This document shows positions 24,045-37,500 of a stretch of DNA of 64,000 bases, in pieces; the first letter of the stretch is position 1, and each line of letters begins with the position of its first letter. Location of the stretch: assembly GCF_947507565.1 (NCBI RefSeq), contig NC_089175.1, positions 5,011,733 through 5,075,732 on the forward strand, given 5' to 3'. Made by a program: the position numbers and the translations under genes. Source of the DNA: Oscarella lobularis (Eukaryota > Porifera > Homoscleromorpha > Homosclerophorida > Oscarellidae). The notes below the pieces were generated by a model. That model did no database searches and was not told the DNA's origin. It saw only the letters and a list, made by a program, of their open reading frames with translations.

Positions 24045-24420
24045 TTCGGAGCTGACAGAGAACGAAGAATAGCAGCAGTCTCTGGAGGCTCTCCTTTTTA
24101 ACGTCTGCAGATTCAATTCTCGCTCGTGGTGATTGGTACAAGAAAAAAGAACTCGGCGTCCTTAGAAACCGAATTAGCTTCGGAGCACCTCCAAAAGAGA
24201 ATCTGGATGGATCCAGAGCGATAATCCAATGACCCAAAGCGCAACGTATGGCTTCAATACCAGCGATTAGGTGCGTTTCGATGATTGGGGCTCCCTTCGT
24301 TTTCTCGTGTCGGCAAGATACGGAAAGACTAGAACGAGGCGATTGTTGAGAAAAAGTCCTCTCTAGAGACGCTCGAAGAGAGAAAGAAACAAACACGGCA
24401 GCTAAACACGGCGCATTCTT
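24045..24420. repeat. Duplicated lectin/NDUFA2 divergent promoter, copy 3
   Basis: Matches 4442-4850 with small indels and leads into the decayed NDUFA2 copy. It has no palindromic insertion. No coding region. Confidence 0.6.
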
Positions 24421-24593
24421 GCTATGGACGCGCCTGGAGACAAACTTGAAAGAAGTGAGAAATTCACTTATGTCAGACGTCGCCTGGTAGTAAAGGAGTC
24501 AGGTAGAGAACTTTCTCTCGGCGGGGTCTCGTTTGGGGAATCTACAGTCGTGTTGTTGCTGTAGAGAGTTCATTGAAGCTCACAGTCTCAGCC
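24421..24593 (+). pseudogene. NDUFA2: NDUFA2 pseudogene fragment (exon 1 and start of exon 2)
   Basis: Retains most of exon 1, the first intron and the first codons of exon 2 (AGAGTTCATTGAAGCTCAC, up to about 24581), then breaks into the 3'-truncated giant gene 3. Exon 1 has an extra A in the stretch corresponding to REIRIH and an in-frame stop, so it cannot make the protein. It marks the breakpoint that removed the second half of giant gene 3 together with the rest of NDUFA2. Confidence 0.8.
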
Positions 24594-27500
24594 TCACTAC
24601 GTCACTGTACCAGAAGTCAACATCATCGCCGTTCATTCCGTCATAGATTCTACCAGCCAAAGGAGGCGACGTGTCAATAAGCAATCCAGTCGAACTGCTT
24701 ACAGACGACAATCCTGCAAAGTTGACCGCTCTAACTGATACAAAGTATGTTTGCTTATCTTTCAACGTAAGTCCCACGGCTGACGCTAAGGTGTTAAGCT
24801 TTACGTCGGTGAAATTCAAGACGTCTTGCTGCAAAGCTCGCCCGCTGCTTATTGACCAAGAATATCCTTCAATAAAACTTTCATCGTCAGTAAAACTGGT
24901 CCAGGTGGCGTTGATGGTGTCAACGGAAATCTGGAAAGCACGAGTGCGAACTTCGCCTGGTATGGGAGGCGTCAAATCAATAGTCATTCCGTCGGACGAA
25001 GCAGTAGCTGATAGTCCTTTGGTATTATTGCAGCGAACGAGACCGTAGTACTTGAAACCGTGCTGCAGGGAAAGTGACGAAAATTGGTGACTAGTTTCCT
25101 CCAGCAGAACGGGAGTGAAATTGTGAATGTCTGCATTGCCGCCGTCTGTGCTTCCAATACCAACAGAACATTGGTCTAACTCGCTGTGAATCTCTACAAA
25201 CGGATCCCAATTGATGGAAAACGAATCTCCAAAAGACTGATAGTCGATGTCAACGATGCCATCTCCGTCACGAACTGTGCCTGTAACGGGCGGACTATTG
25301 TCGTACAAAACGCCGACTGAGCAACTCTTCGAAGAGAGGCCAGCTCGATTTCTTGCAGCGACCGATGCGTAGTAGCTCAGACCCGAAGCAAACTCGACGT
25401 CGTAAGTCGACGCCGACGAATTGCCGCCGACGTTGACGTACGCCTGCGTTTGAGTGCCGCATTGCTCGGTACCGATGGCCCATTTATAATACCATATGTC
25501 GCTTTCAACGTCAATAAAGTCTTCCCACGACGCAACTATTCCCGTAGGAATCGAGGGCCATGTAAGTCTGATAGAAACGGAGGCCGGTGATGGGGCCGTA
25601 ACGTCGACCACAACTCCGCTAGACACGCTAACGACTTGCAGACCGGCGTTATTGTAGCCGATGACTGAAACAAAGTACTTTCCTCCATTTACAAGGCGTA
25701 ACTGAGCCTCGAAAGAAACATTGCTGCCGACCGATGTGAAATTTAGAATATCAGTGAGGCTTGGACTGGTTCCAATAGCCCATTCAAAAGACTTGACGCT
25801 ACTCTCCAAGTCTTTGAATCCATACCAGTGAGCAGCGATCTGCTCGTCGTTCGCCTGATACGTCACTCCCGGCTGAACCGTGCCGTGAATCACGACGCCG
25901 TTTGCCGGCGGAGTCACATCGATGAGAACGCCGTCAGAATGCATGCAAGTCGTCACTCGTGCACCGTTGGTCGCGCAAACCTTTGCGTAATACACTCGAT
26001 TCTGTCCGAGAGAGAGGTTCTCGAAAGAATGTGACGTCGACGTCGTGCTAATGTCCGTCAACGGCCCGACATCCTCTCCATTAGGAACTGCGCCCAAAGC
26101 GACTTCCACGCGACTTATATAAGATTCAGAGTCCGTCACGAGAGGCCAAGTAAAGGAGAACGTCGTATTAGACGACTGATAGTCGATGTCCGTCGAAGGA
26201 TTGGCGCCGTCGCGAACGATCACCTTCGCGGGCGGCGTCGCGTCGATGAGCACACCGTTCGTTGAGTTGGACGCTTTCAAACCGGCTCCGTTGACGGCGG
26301 CGACGGTGACGCAGTAGAGGACGTTGTGATCGAGCGACTGATCCGATACGACTTCATCGACTAGGCCGACGTCGACGAAGCTGCTCAATATAAAGGATTT
26401 GCTGCAGTCGCGATCGTAATTCCATTCGTAGTACTCGATCCCGCTTTCGGCGTCGTAGAAACCCTCCCATCGAAATCGCAAAGCGCTGACATTTGAAGAG
26501 TACGCAATGTCTGTTGAAAGTCCGCACATATCGAGGCACAAGTCATAGACAACACCGACAATGGGATAGGTATTATCCACAGCGATTCCATCTGAGAAGA
26601 CAGTGGTAGATAAACCGGCTCGACTTGTACAGCTTAAAGCCGCATAGTTCGTCACAAAGACGGTCAATTGAATATTATATGTGTTCGTAGTGCTCGTGGG
26701 AGAAATAGGTTGCCAGGGCACGACGTCGCCTAGTTGTGTATCGTCGTCACTGGCGGAGCTGAGCGACCATTTACAAGAAGCCATTCCGCTTGCTGACGGA
26801 AACACTTGCCACTTGGATTTCACGCCGCTCTGCTCCACTTGATAGTCTCTGTCCACGTTCTCATCGTTGACGCTGTTTTCGTATCGTATGTCCAAGATCT
26901 CCGTTGCCGCAGGGTGATATGGATCGATGAAGACCCCATCGGAAGCAACGTCCGTGTAGAAGCCGGCTTTGTCGAAACACCTAACCACCGCATAGACCGT
27001 CGTTTCAGCCTTCAAGACTAGATTGGATACGGTCGTATTTCCAGAAAGAGGCACATTGCGGAAATCAGACAGAAGCCGTTTCGTCGGTTCGAGATATTCC
27101 TCGTACACGGCCAATTGACAGAAATCCAAGCCGCTCTGATCATCGCTAAATCCAAACCACCTGGCATCGATGGAAGTATTAACGAACTGGTAGTCTGCGT
27201 CGGAGACCAAGCCGTCGAAGACGGTACCGCCAAGTGGGTCGTCATAGTCCGCTAGGACCGAATTTGAGTCAACAGTGCTCGTTAGAAGAGCTCTGTTTTG
27301 AATAATTAGACTAAGCGTATAGAGGTACCCCGATTGAAAGTTTCCGTTGTGGAGAATTCGATCTGACGTCTGGAAAGTGACGTCTATGAGACAATCTGCT
27401 GGATCAGAGCAAGTGTACGTTTGATAGCCGTCCGTGTTGCACGCCGAGTCATTTGGGTCATTGACGTTGGTGGTGCACGCCGTCCACGTAATTTTCAGAA

Positions 27501-29652
27501 TTCCACTTTCCGCATCGCTGCAGCCCAGAAGGGTGGCGACAATGCGACGACTCGGCGACGTGTAATAGTCAATTTGAGACGTTTCCGACGCGCTCTTGAC
27601 AATGGTAAGCATTCCTGTCACAGGAGCGGTCGTATCCACGGTGACACCATCCGACGATTGAGTTTGAAAGAGACCCGCTTGATTGTACACCCGAAGCGTT
27701 GCAAAATATTTGGTGTTGTGCGTCAGGCTTAGGCCTGTGATTTCTTTACTGGCCGATTCGACGTAGTCCTTGATGTCGGTGCCACCGGCCGTCAAGCCTA
27801 CAGCTATGCGAAACGAATCAGTATTGATCCCACTTTCCGAATCCTGAATTGTGCTCGGATCCCAGTGAATGGCTATGCTGCCAGTACCGGACTGATAGTC
27901 AATGTCGAGATACTGGTTTGCTTGTGGTTGCTTGCCGTCATAGACGACACCCATCGTCGGTTTGGTATCGTCAACGAGAATTTCGTCTGAATTCTTGAAG
28001 CTCTCGGTTCCTCTCACATTTCTCGCCGTCGCTATGATCATGTACGTGCCGCCGTTCGTCAACGTAAACTGACCGGTGACGGTGACGTCGTGAACGACGT
28101 CACTGGCAATACTGATCTGGCCGGTCGACGAATAGACGACGGCGTCGCCGTTTGCCGTGTCGACGAGTTGCCAATCGATTGTGACTTTGTCGCACGGAAC
28201 TTGAAAACCTTGAAACCTCACTTTGATCTCTTGCCTATCGGTCAACATCAGGTACGGATTTCCGTCTGTGCCTTGAACGGGCGCGAGGAGTTGAGACGGC
28301 GTCAGGGCGGAGAAAACCGACACGAGAGCGTTCGTAATGTCGACTCCCGTCGTCGGCTTCTTCGTGTTTAGAACATCGGTGCACGAACCACTGCCGTCAC
28401 AGAAGCGACACGTCGCCTTGTCGCCGCTGCAAAACAAGTCCGGATAGTCGCAGTCATCTTGGTTAGAGTAGCATTGTTCACTCGAATCGTGGTAGACCGG
28501 AAGACAGTTCGAACCGTCGCAATACGTGCTTTGCACGCAGGGATTCGTAGACACTGTATGAACGGCGCACTCGCTGCTAAAATCGGTTCCACTGCACGTT
28601 CCTTGATTGCACGTGTCGTCTCGCGTGCACGCAATTCCATCGTTGCAGGGTTGCGTCAGAGAGTTCGTCCACGCCGTCGGCGTTGCTGCTATGTTGCAAT
28701 ACTGACACTGATTGTCGGGATTGACGGCGTTATAGTCGTAGCAGACGTTGACGCCGTTCCTGAGTATAGAGCATCCGCACGTTCCACCCGAAGTTATGCA
28801 ACCGGTGATTTTACATGTAGAAGTGCCCTGGCACGTCTGACAATCAAGGTTGCAGTTCAGAAGCGTGCCTTGGCATATACCAGTGCTCGTGCACTTGTCG
28901 TCGTAGGTGCAGGTGTCTCCGTCGTTGCAAGCGTCATTTGTCAGCGCTGTCCACTGGATACTAGTGCTCGACGACTTGCACGCCTATGAGAAACGTGCTC
29001 GCAAAAGAAAATCAAACAAACGCAAATCATTCGATTTACCTGGCATTGCTCGGAAGGATTGACGTCGTCGTTGGCATAGCACGTGTCGTCGATGACGCAG
29101 TGACCGCTATTGATGGTGCAGCCATTTCCGTTGCACGATTCGCATGACTTGCAAGTGAACGCCGTGCCGACGCAGTTGCCGACTTTGCACTGATCGTCTT
29201 TCGTGCAGAGATCGTTGTCGTCGCAGGATTGTCCGTCAGACTTTAAGCTGTAAAATCTTGAATTTCCGTTGCAGACCTAAAGCTCAGCCGTTATTAGTTA
29301 TTCCTCAGCGTTTTGCCTGTCCGCCTAACCTGACAAGAATCGTCGCCAATACCCCTCTTTGATTGGCCTAAAGGTATGCAGATGATGCAGTCAATGTAGC
29401 AACTACAACGAGCAACACGTTAGGAGAATGACGTCACGCGCAACAAGCTTAATTTAGGAAAGCGATGTTTCGAACACTATTTTCATTCACAGTTGAAAAA
29501 CGAACAGGAAGTGTTTACCCATTAATTGCATAGCATTCTCTCTGAGCCGTGACCCGATCAATTAGATGGATCAACGAACAATTTGACGAGATTTCCGAAA
29601 CCAGTCGCAGAATGAGAAGCACGACAAGAAAAAGACGGTGTCGTCTCTTCAT
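24580..29652 (-). CDS. Giant cysteine-rich / Fn3-like repeat protein, gene 3, 3'-truncated
   Basis: Exons complement(24580..28983, 29040..29276, 29330..29402, 29519..29652) give 4,848 nt, a predicted 1,615 aa. The 5' structure matches gene 1: same class of exon 1 (CSLIHLIDRVTAQRECYA) and the same hybrid cysteine exon 3. The Fn3-like series runs to the 12th module and stops mid-module after DDVDFWYSD, where homology switches to NDUFA2 pseudogene sequence; six foreign residues follow before a chance stop at 24580. All upstream exons remain open and phase-consistent, so a secreted protein of about 11 Fn3-like modules could still be made. Whether it has a working polyadenylation site is unknown. 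It could equally be a recent pseudogene. Confidence 0.75.
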
Positions 29653-30390
29653 TTCTTTCCGACGTGGTCACAGTCTGAGTTACATACAAAAAGTGGGTTC
29701 CTGAGGGCGGGATCATATAACAAAGGATCTAAGTTGTCACCTCCTGTGATGGCGTCTTCTTGTCTACTATCCAAGAGGAAGGTGACCAGACCCTTTTCCC
29801 ACTTTCTGAGATCAGAGACAAGGGGCCGTCTACCCGAAGCTACTCGTAAGGTCGGAGCGGAGCGAGTCCGTCGGTGAAAGTAGAAATCCGCCGCGCGGCG
29901 GCAACGCTACCAGTCAACTGACCGTTGTGATGACTCGACTACGACGCAACGTAGTGAGAGTACAGCTTGAACTGAGTGCAGAATTCCAGACGTTGTATCG
30001 CACGCACACTTCGCACACTTCGCACGAGTCGTCGAACGTGCGCAACGCACGCTACTTCGCACGACCCATACACACTCCGTTGTACCTACAAGCTGTAGAT
30101 GTGGGAGTTCTCCCAAGTGAAGGATGTTATCTGACGACGACCGGATCGGACCGGCGTCCTCTACACGGAAACCAAAAGCACCACGTAGATACAAGCAGCT
30201 AACACAAGCATCTCTTGCCTTGTATCTCTCTGGTCAAGCAGGAGGATGCAAGCCCCACACCTCCCATCGAGGGCTCCCACGCAAAGGCGGATGACTTCAA
30301 CTGACGGATCCGGCCCCTACGAACGATCCCACGGACCCATGCAGTCTGCATGAATCGCCAATCATAAGAATCCTGCTTACTTGGAAGTGC
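29653..30390. repeat. Duplicated 5' flank of the giant genes, copy 3
   Basis: Upstream region of gene 3, aligned by eye to 13377-13930 and 39691-40330. The far part (30230-30330) shares a GGGCTCCCACGC stretch with 23520 and 40280. No supported coding exon. Confidence 0.5.
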
Positions 30391-30398
30391 CAGTTAAA

Positions 30399-31250
30399 TC
30401 ATTGTACTCGTGATGTGAATCTTATCGATCTTTTTCGTTTCTTATATTGACTGCACATCTCTCGCTCAAAAAGAAACAAAAATCCTACGTCAACGAAGTC
30501 ACATAGAAAGCTTAGCTGATAGGAAGGATTATCTGTCATTGTCACTGGCGGTGCTGCAGTGCTTTGGCTGACGGGAGCCACTTCTTCATACACTGCACTG
30601 ACTGGAGTCGACGTTGCCTTCTTTTTTTCCCGCGTTTGAATGATATATCGGCGACACAGTCATCCTGGTCATTTCTAAACTTGAAGTGGTTTCACGTTTA
30701 GGATGGCTTTCTGAAGTGATTGGCAAATCTAAGAAAGCGTTTGAAAGGTTTGCACAATGCACAAAACTCTACCTTCGCTTCTGCATTTTCTTGATTTTTC
30801 AGAATACAAATAATTGTAACGGCAATAGAAATAAAAGCTATCGCGACGCAAACAAGCACAATAGAAACGATGACACCAACACCCAATCCTTGAGACAAAA
30901 TTGAAAATAATTAGAGAATTGTCAGTCTTACACTGTACGACGTACCGTCAGATGTGAGGGCACATGCGCTAGTGAACGCTTGCCGTCACAGGTACGTGCC
31001 GCCGTTTGTCAAAGTAAAGTGACCGGTGACGGTGACGGCGTGAGCGACGTCACTGGCAATACCGATCTGGCCGGTCGACGAATAGACGACGGCGTCGCCG
31101 TTTGCCGTGTCGACGAGTTGCTAATCGATTGTGACATTGTCGCACGGAACTTCGAAACCTTGAAACCTCACTTGCCTATCCGTCAACATCAGGTACGGGT
31201 TTCCGTCTGTGCCTTGAACGGGTACGAGGAGCTGAGACGGCGTCGCGGAA
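30399..31250 (-). pseudogene. Relic of the short transmembrane receptor (gene 5 type)
   Basis: Reading the minus strand, 31250 to about 30985 holds part of one Fn3-like module, about 30699-30898 the transmembrane exon (LGVGVIVSIVLVCVAIAF), and about 30500-30660 the cytoplasmic tail with VYEEVAPVSQ. It is broken: the tryptophan of the IDWQL motif is a TAG stop near 31123, three codons are missing near TDRQVRF, and the tail is out of frame with the membrane segment because of small indels. The cysteine-rich exons and signal peptide are absent. It shows that a second copy of the short receptor once lay 3' of giant gene 4. Confidence 0.75.
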
Positions 31251-31313
31251 GAATCGCTAGTAACGGCGGCGGTCGACGCCGAAACGAAAGCAAGAGCTGA
31301 AAGCCAAAACTGA
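31251..31313 (+). pseudogene. NDUFA2: NDUFA2 exon 3 fragment (last 20 codons)
   Basis: The last 20 codons of NDUFA2 plus stop are kept in frame ([20 protein letters not shown], then TGA), ahead of the duplicated 3' flank. They abut the relic Fn3-like module of the opposite strand at 31250, marking a recombination junction. Confidence 0.8.
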
Positions 31314-31547
31314 AACTTCTTTGTCCTACTGTAACATGTATATGTACATGACTGTACATGTGTAGATTGGTGTCTATCTCGTGCTTCTATGTATTCCATC
31401 CGAGACATCTAATAACAACGAATTGTGAAGAAGGACTTTTTTGTTCTAAACACTGTGCCAGCAAGTGTCATTCTCTAGAGACTTTGTGATAAAGAAAGAA
31501 ATGCCGTTCGTGCTATTTTTGTGCGATCTTTCGAAACGCAACATGCC
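31314..31547. repeat. Duplicated NDUFA2 3' flank, copy 3
   Basis: Same sequence as 5310-5541 and 14543-14779 with small indels, ending at the stop of giant gene 4. Confidence 0.7.
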
Positions 31548-34500
31548 TTAGCTATCGTTGAAAGCCACACAGACCTGAGGAAGCCCGTCCTCGCGCTTGT
31601 ACATGACAAGGCCGTCTGAAATAGCGTCAGTCGTTCTATTCGCCCCATTACGTGCGCGAACAGTAACGAACAAACGTTGATCGGATGCAGTGGAGTTGCT
31701 CGAATAACTCGCCGTCTCGCTAAGTCCAGCCGAAATGAAGGGCAGGACGTCCTCTGCACCTTGGCTCGTGCCGATAGCCCACTCATACTCCACAATACCC
31801 GACTCAACGTCGTAGAAATCGCGCCACGTTGCCGTTATTGGCTCGTCAGTGTACTGACAGTCAGAGTCGAACTGTTCGCCGTCAATGACCGTTCCTTTGA
31901 CAGGACGAGTCACGTCTACGAGAACGCCGTCCGACGAAGACGAAGAAACCAACCCAGCGCCGTTGACTCCATAGACCGTGCAGAAATAGGTACTGCCGTG
32001 TTTGAGTACGAGAGCTGAAAAGTGCCATTCGGTTGAATCGGCGGCTTCCGTTTTGCTGCGCACATCGCAGACTCCTTGCGACGACCCGACGCACACTTGA
32101 TACTTTGCGATCCCGCTTTCAGCGTCGCTAGAATCCGCCCAGCTGCAGTCGAGAAACGATGCATCTTTCTGGTAGGTCAGATCGACTTTACCCTTTCCAT
32201 CGTAGACTTGACCGGAAACCGGTAACGTCGTGTCGACGAGAACGCCATCCGAGGACTCGCTGGTCTGATACCCGGCCGAATTGTAGCATAGAACAGTCGA
32301 GTAATACGTCAGTCCAGGAGTGAGAACGCAATGTCCGCAAGTAGCGCTAGTTTTCTGACTTCCAACCGATTGAGGAGACAAAACCTGACTGCCGCCAGGC
32401 TCGGTTCCGACGAACCAAAAGCAATCGACAATAGAAGTTTCGTTGTCTACGAATTTGCCCCACAAAGCGGAATAGCCGACGAGGGAAAGCTGATAATCGA
32501 CGTCCGTTGCACCAGGACCGTCAATCACCCCGGAACTGACAGGAGGAGTCACGTCGTAGAAGAACCAATTGGAATGCTTGCGAGAGCGCAAATTGACGCG
32601 ATTAGTCGCTTGGACTGTGACTCGGTATTCCATCTGACTTGTCAAATTGAACGTCGCGGAATAGGACGACGCCGTTCCAACGTCTTTCTCGTGAAGATTC
32701 TCTTCGTTTCGACTGGAGAGATACCACCAGTAGGATGTGACACCGCTTTCGTCGTCTCTAAAATTATCCCAGTCGGATTCGGCGTATGTCATACCGTTCT
32801 CCAACCGAGTGAGACTGAACGAAACGCGTCCGCCTGACGGAGGAGTTGCGTCCACGACGAACCCGTTTGACTCCGCTACAGAGAAGAGTCCACTGTTCGA
32901 TATGCACTTTACAGACGTAAAATACGCGGCTTTATGAAACCACGCTATCGTTACGCTGCCAAATGAATTGCTTACAGTGCCAGTTCCATTTGACTCGGTT
33001 TCGGCTGTCCAGACAACAAGGGAAGATACGCTGTCGAATAAAGAGATGTTGCATGTCTTTACAGCGCTTTCTGGATCCGTAAATCCGCTCCACGTCGCCT
33101 CCAAAGTGTCGTTGATCGCAAAGAAGTCTACGTCGTCATTCAACCCGTCGAGAACTTTGCCAATAGTTGGCGGAGTGAAATCAATAATAACAGCAGGTGA
33201 TTGAACATCGAAGAACGTCGAAAAGTCGTCGAATGAAACTTGCAAATTAACGTAGTAGGCAACTCCTTGCAGCAAAGCGCAATCCGAACAGACGGCGTCG
33301 AACTGACTACCGACGCTGGTGTACGGAAGAATCTGAGCTCCTCCAGCTATCGTCCCTATGCTGTAACGGTACTCATAGCCAAGATCGATAGACCTATTGT
33401 TCATATCGTTTCGCCACGCCCAGGAGACCTTGATTGCAGACTTGCTGTACTGGATGCTTACGTCGCAGCAATCAGCGGGACTCAATTCAGCAGAAGGTGG
33501 GTCAAGGGAAAAGGTGTCGGCCACAGTGTCTGATTCCAGGCCAATGATGGTCACTGCTTTCGCACTAACAGCCACTGTAGTTCCGTACAAAGACATGTCC
33601 GAGTAAAACGTATATATTGATCTTGTCGGCTGTAGAATGACTGAACGTGAAGCCGAGTTGCCGACCCTGAGCGTTACATAGAGGCGGTTAATCGGGGATT
33701 CGGGATCGTAAAATCCGCTCCAAGTTAGAGTCATAGACGAGTCGTCGTAGCCCGCTAAGGACACTTGTCCGGCGTGAGGTGGTGTAGCATCAGTGACAGC
33801 TGATGGCGACGTCGACGTCAAATTCGAATTGCTCGTGCAGGTGACATAAACAGTCAATAGACTGTCATTCTGGCAGCATAACGAGGCGTTCAATTGCAGA
33901 GTTTGTTTGTCAAAGTTGGTAAGCGGGACGCGCTTCGACCAGCCGGCCGAATTATGAGCAATTGCGAGGCAAGACGAAATGCCAGTATCTGGATCCGACG
34001 CTCCGGACGTGTCGATCGTCAAAACTTCATTGGACGCCCATGTCAAACTGGTTACTGTGCCCGAGTCAGGTGCTGTCAAATCGACAACAAAACCGTCTGA
34101 AGACGCGGTGCTCTTCAACCCAGCTCCGTTCGTGCCTTCAACGGTCACAAAATATTGCACTCCGGGAATGAAATGGCACGACGGACAGAAAGCGGTTCTG
34201 TTCTCCGCAACGGCAGTTGCAACGAGAACTTGGCATCCTTCAGGGTTTGTCCCAATCAGCCACCTGTACGAGACAACGCCGCTTTCTTCGTCGACGAATT
34301 CTGACCAGTGCGACCAGAATCCGACGTCACTGTACCAGAAGTCAACATCATCGCCGTCCATTCCGTCATAGATTCTACCAGCCAAAGGAGGCGACGTGTC
34401 AATAAGCAAGCCAGTCGAACTGCTTACAGACGACAATCCAGCAAAGTTGACCGCTCTAACTGATACAAAGTACGTTTCCTTATCTTTCAACGTAAGTCCC

Positions 34501-37500
34501 ACGGCTGACGCTAAGGTGTTAAGCTTTACGTCGGTGAAATTCAAGACGTCTTGCTGCAAAGCTCGCCCGCTGCTTATCGACCAAGAATACCCTTCAATAG
34601 AACTTTCATTGTCAGTAAAACTGGTCCAGGTGGCGTTGATGGTGTCAAGGGAAACCTGGAACGCACGAGTACGAACTTCGCCTGGTATGGGAAACGTCAA
34701 ATCAATAGTCATTCCGTCGGACGAAGCAGTAGCTGATAGTCCTTTGGTATTATTGCAGCGAACGAGACCGTAGTACTTGAACCCGTGCTGCAGGGAAAGT
34801 GACGAAAATTGGTGACTAGTTTCCTCCAGCAGAACGAGAGTGAAATTGTGAATGTCTGCATTGCCGCCGTCTGTGCTTCCAATACCAACAGAACATCGGT
34901 CTAACTCGCTGTGAATCTCTACAAACGGATCCCAATTGATGGAAAACGAATCTCCAAAAGACTGATAGTCAATGTCAACGATGCCATCTCCGTCACGAAC
35001 TGTGCCTGTAACGGGCGGACTATTGTCGTACAAAACGCCGTCTGAACAACTTTTTGAAGAGAGGCCTGCCCGATTTCGTGCAACGACCGATGCGTAGTAG
35101 CTCAGTCCCGAAGCGAACTCGACGTCGTAAGTCGACGCCGACGTATTGCCGCCGACGTTGACGTACGCCTGCGTTTGAGTGCCGCATTGCTCGGTACCGA
35201 TAGCCCATTTATAATACCATATGTCGCTTTCAACGTCAGTGAAGTCTTCCCACGACGCAACTATTCCCGTAGGAACTGAGGGCCATGTAAGTCTGATGGA
35301 AACGGAGGCCGGTGATGGGGCCGTAACGTCGACCACAACTCCGCTAGACACGCTAGCGACTTGCAGACCGGCGTTATTGTAGCCGATGACTGAAACAAAG
35401 TACTTTCCTCCATTTACAAGGCGTAACTGAGCCTCGAAAGAAACATTGCTGCCGACGGATGTAAAATTTAGAATATCAGTGAGGTTTGGACTGGTACCGA
35501 TAGCCCATTCAAAAGACTTGACGCTACTCTCCAAATCTTTGAATCCATACCAGTGAGCGGCGATCTGCTCGTCGTTCGCCTGATACGTCACTCCCGGCTG
35601 AACCGTGCCGTGAATCACGACGCCGTTTGCCGGCGGGGTCACATCGATAAGAACGCCGTCAGAATGCATGCAAGTCGTCACTCGTGCGCCGTTGGTCGCG
35701 CAAACCTTTGCGTAGTACACTCGATTCTGTCCGAGGGAGAGACTCTCAAAAGAATGCGACGTCGACGTCGTGCTAATGTCCGTCAACGGCACGACATCTT
35801 CTGCATTAGCAACTGCGCCCAAAGCGACTTCCACGCGACTGATATAAGATTCAGAGTCTGTAACAAGAGGCCAAGCAAAGGAGAACGTCGTATTGGACGA
35901 CTGATAGTCGATGTCCGTCGAAGGATTCACGCCGTCGCGAACGATCACCTTCGCGGGCGGCGTCGCGTCGATGAGCACGCCGTTCGTCGAGTTGGACGAT
36001 TTCAAACCGGCTCCGTTGACGGCGGCGACGGTGACGCAGTAGAGGACGTTGTGATCGAGCGACTGATCCGATACGACTTCATCGACTAGGCCGACGTCGA
36101 CGAAGCTGCTCAATATAAAGGATTTGCTGCAGTCGCGATCGTAATTCCATTCGTAGTACTCGATCCCGCTTTCGGCGTCGTAGAAAACCTCCCATCGAAA
36201 TCGCAAAGCGCTAACATTTGAAGAGTACGCAATGTCTGTTGAAAGTCCGCACATATCGAGGCACAAGTCATAGACAACACCGACAATAGGATCGGTATTA
36301 TCCACAGCTATTCCATCTGAGAAGATAGTGGTAGATAAACCGGCTCGACTTGTACAGCTTACAGCCGCGTAGTTTGTCACAAAGACGGTCAATTGAATAT
36401 TATATGTGTTCGTAGTGCTCGTGGGAGAAATAGGTTGCCAGGGCACGACGTCGCCTAGTTTTGTATCGTCGTCACTGGCGGAGCTGAGCGACCATTTACA
36501 GGAAGCCAGTCCGCTTGCTGACGGAAACACTTGCCACTTGGATTTCACTCCGCCCTGTTCCACTTGATAGTCTCTGTCCACGTTCTCATCGTTGACGCTG
36601 TCTTCGTATCGTATGTCCAAGATCTCCGTTGCCGTAGGGTGATACGGATCGATGAAGACCCCATCGGAAGCAACGTCCGTGTAGAAGCCGGCTTTGTCGA
36701 AACACCTAACCACCGCATAGACCGTCGTTTCAGCCTTCAAGACTAGATTGGATACGGTCGTATTACCAGAAAGAGGCACGTTGCGGAAATCAGACAGAAG
36801 CCGTTTCGTCGGTTCGAGATATTCCCCGTAGACGGCCAATTGACAGAAATCCAAGCCGCTCTGATCATCGCTAAATCCAAACCACCTGGCATCGATGGAA
36901 GTATTAACGAACTGGTAGTCTGCATCAGAGACCAAGCCGTCAAAGACGGTCCCGCCAAGTGGGTCGTCATAGTCCGCTAGGACCGAATTTGAGTCAACAG
37001 AGCTCGTTAGAAGAGCTCTGTTTTGAATAATTAGACTAAGCGTATAGAGGTAGCCCGATTGAAAGTTTCCGTTGTGGAGAATTCGATCCGACGTCTGGAA
37101 TGTGACGTCTATGAGACAATCTGCCGGGTCAGAGCAAGTGTACGTTTGATAGCCGTCCGTGTTGCACGCCGAGTCATTCGGGTCATTGACGTTGGTGGCG
37201 CATGCCGTCCACGTAATTTTCAGAATTCCACTTTCCGCATCGCTGCAGCCCAGAAGGGTGGCGACAATGCGACGACTCGGCGACGTGTAATAGTCAATTT
37301 GCGACGTTTCAGACACACTCTTGACAATGGTAAGCGTTCCCGTCAGAGGAGCGGTCGTATCCACGGTAACACCATCCGACGATTGAGTTTGAAAGAGACC
37401 CGCTCGATTGTACACCCGAAGCGTTGCAAAATATTTGGTGTTGTGGGTCAGGCTTAGGCCTGTGATTTCTTTACTGGCCGATTCGACGTAGTTCTTGATG

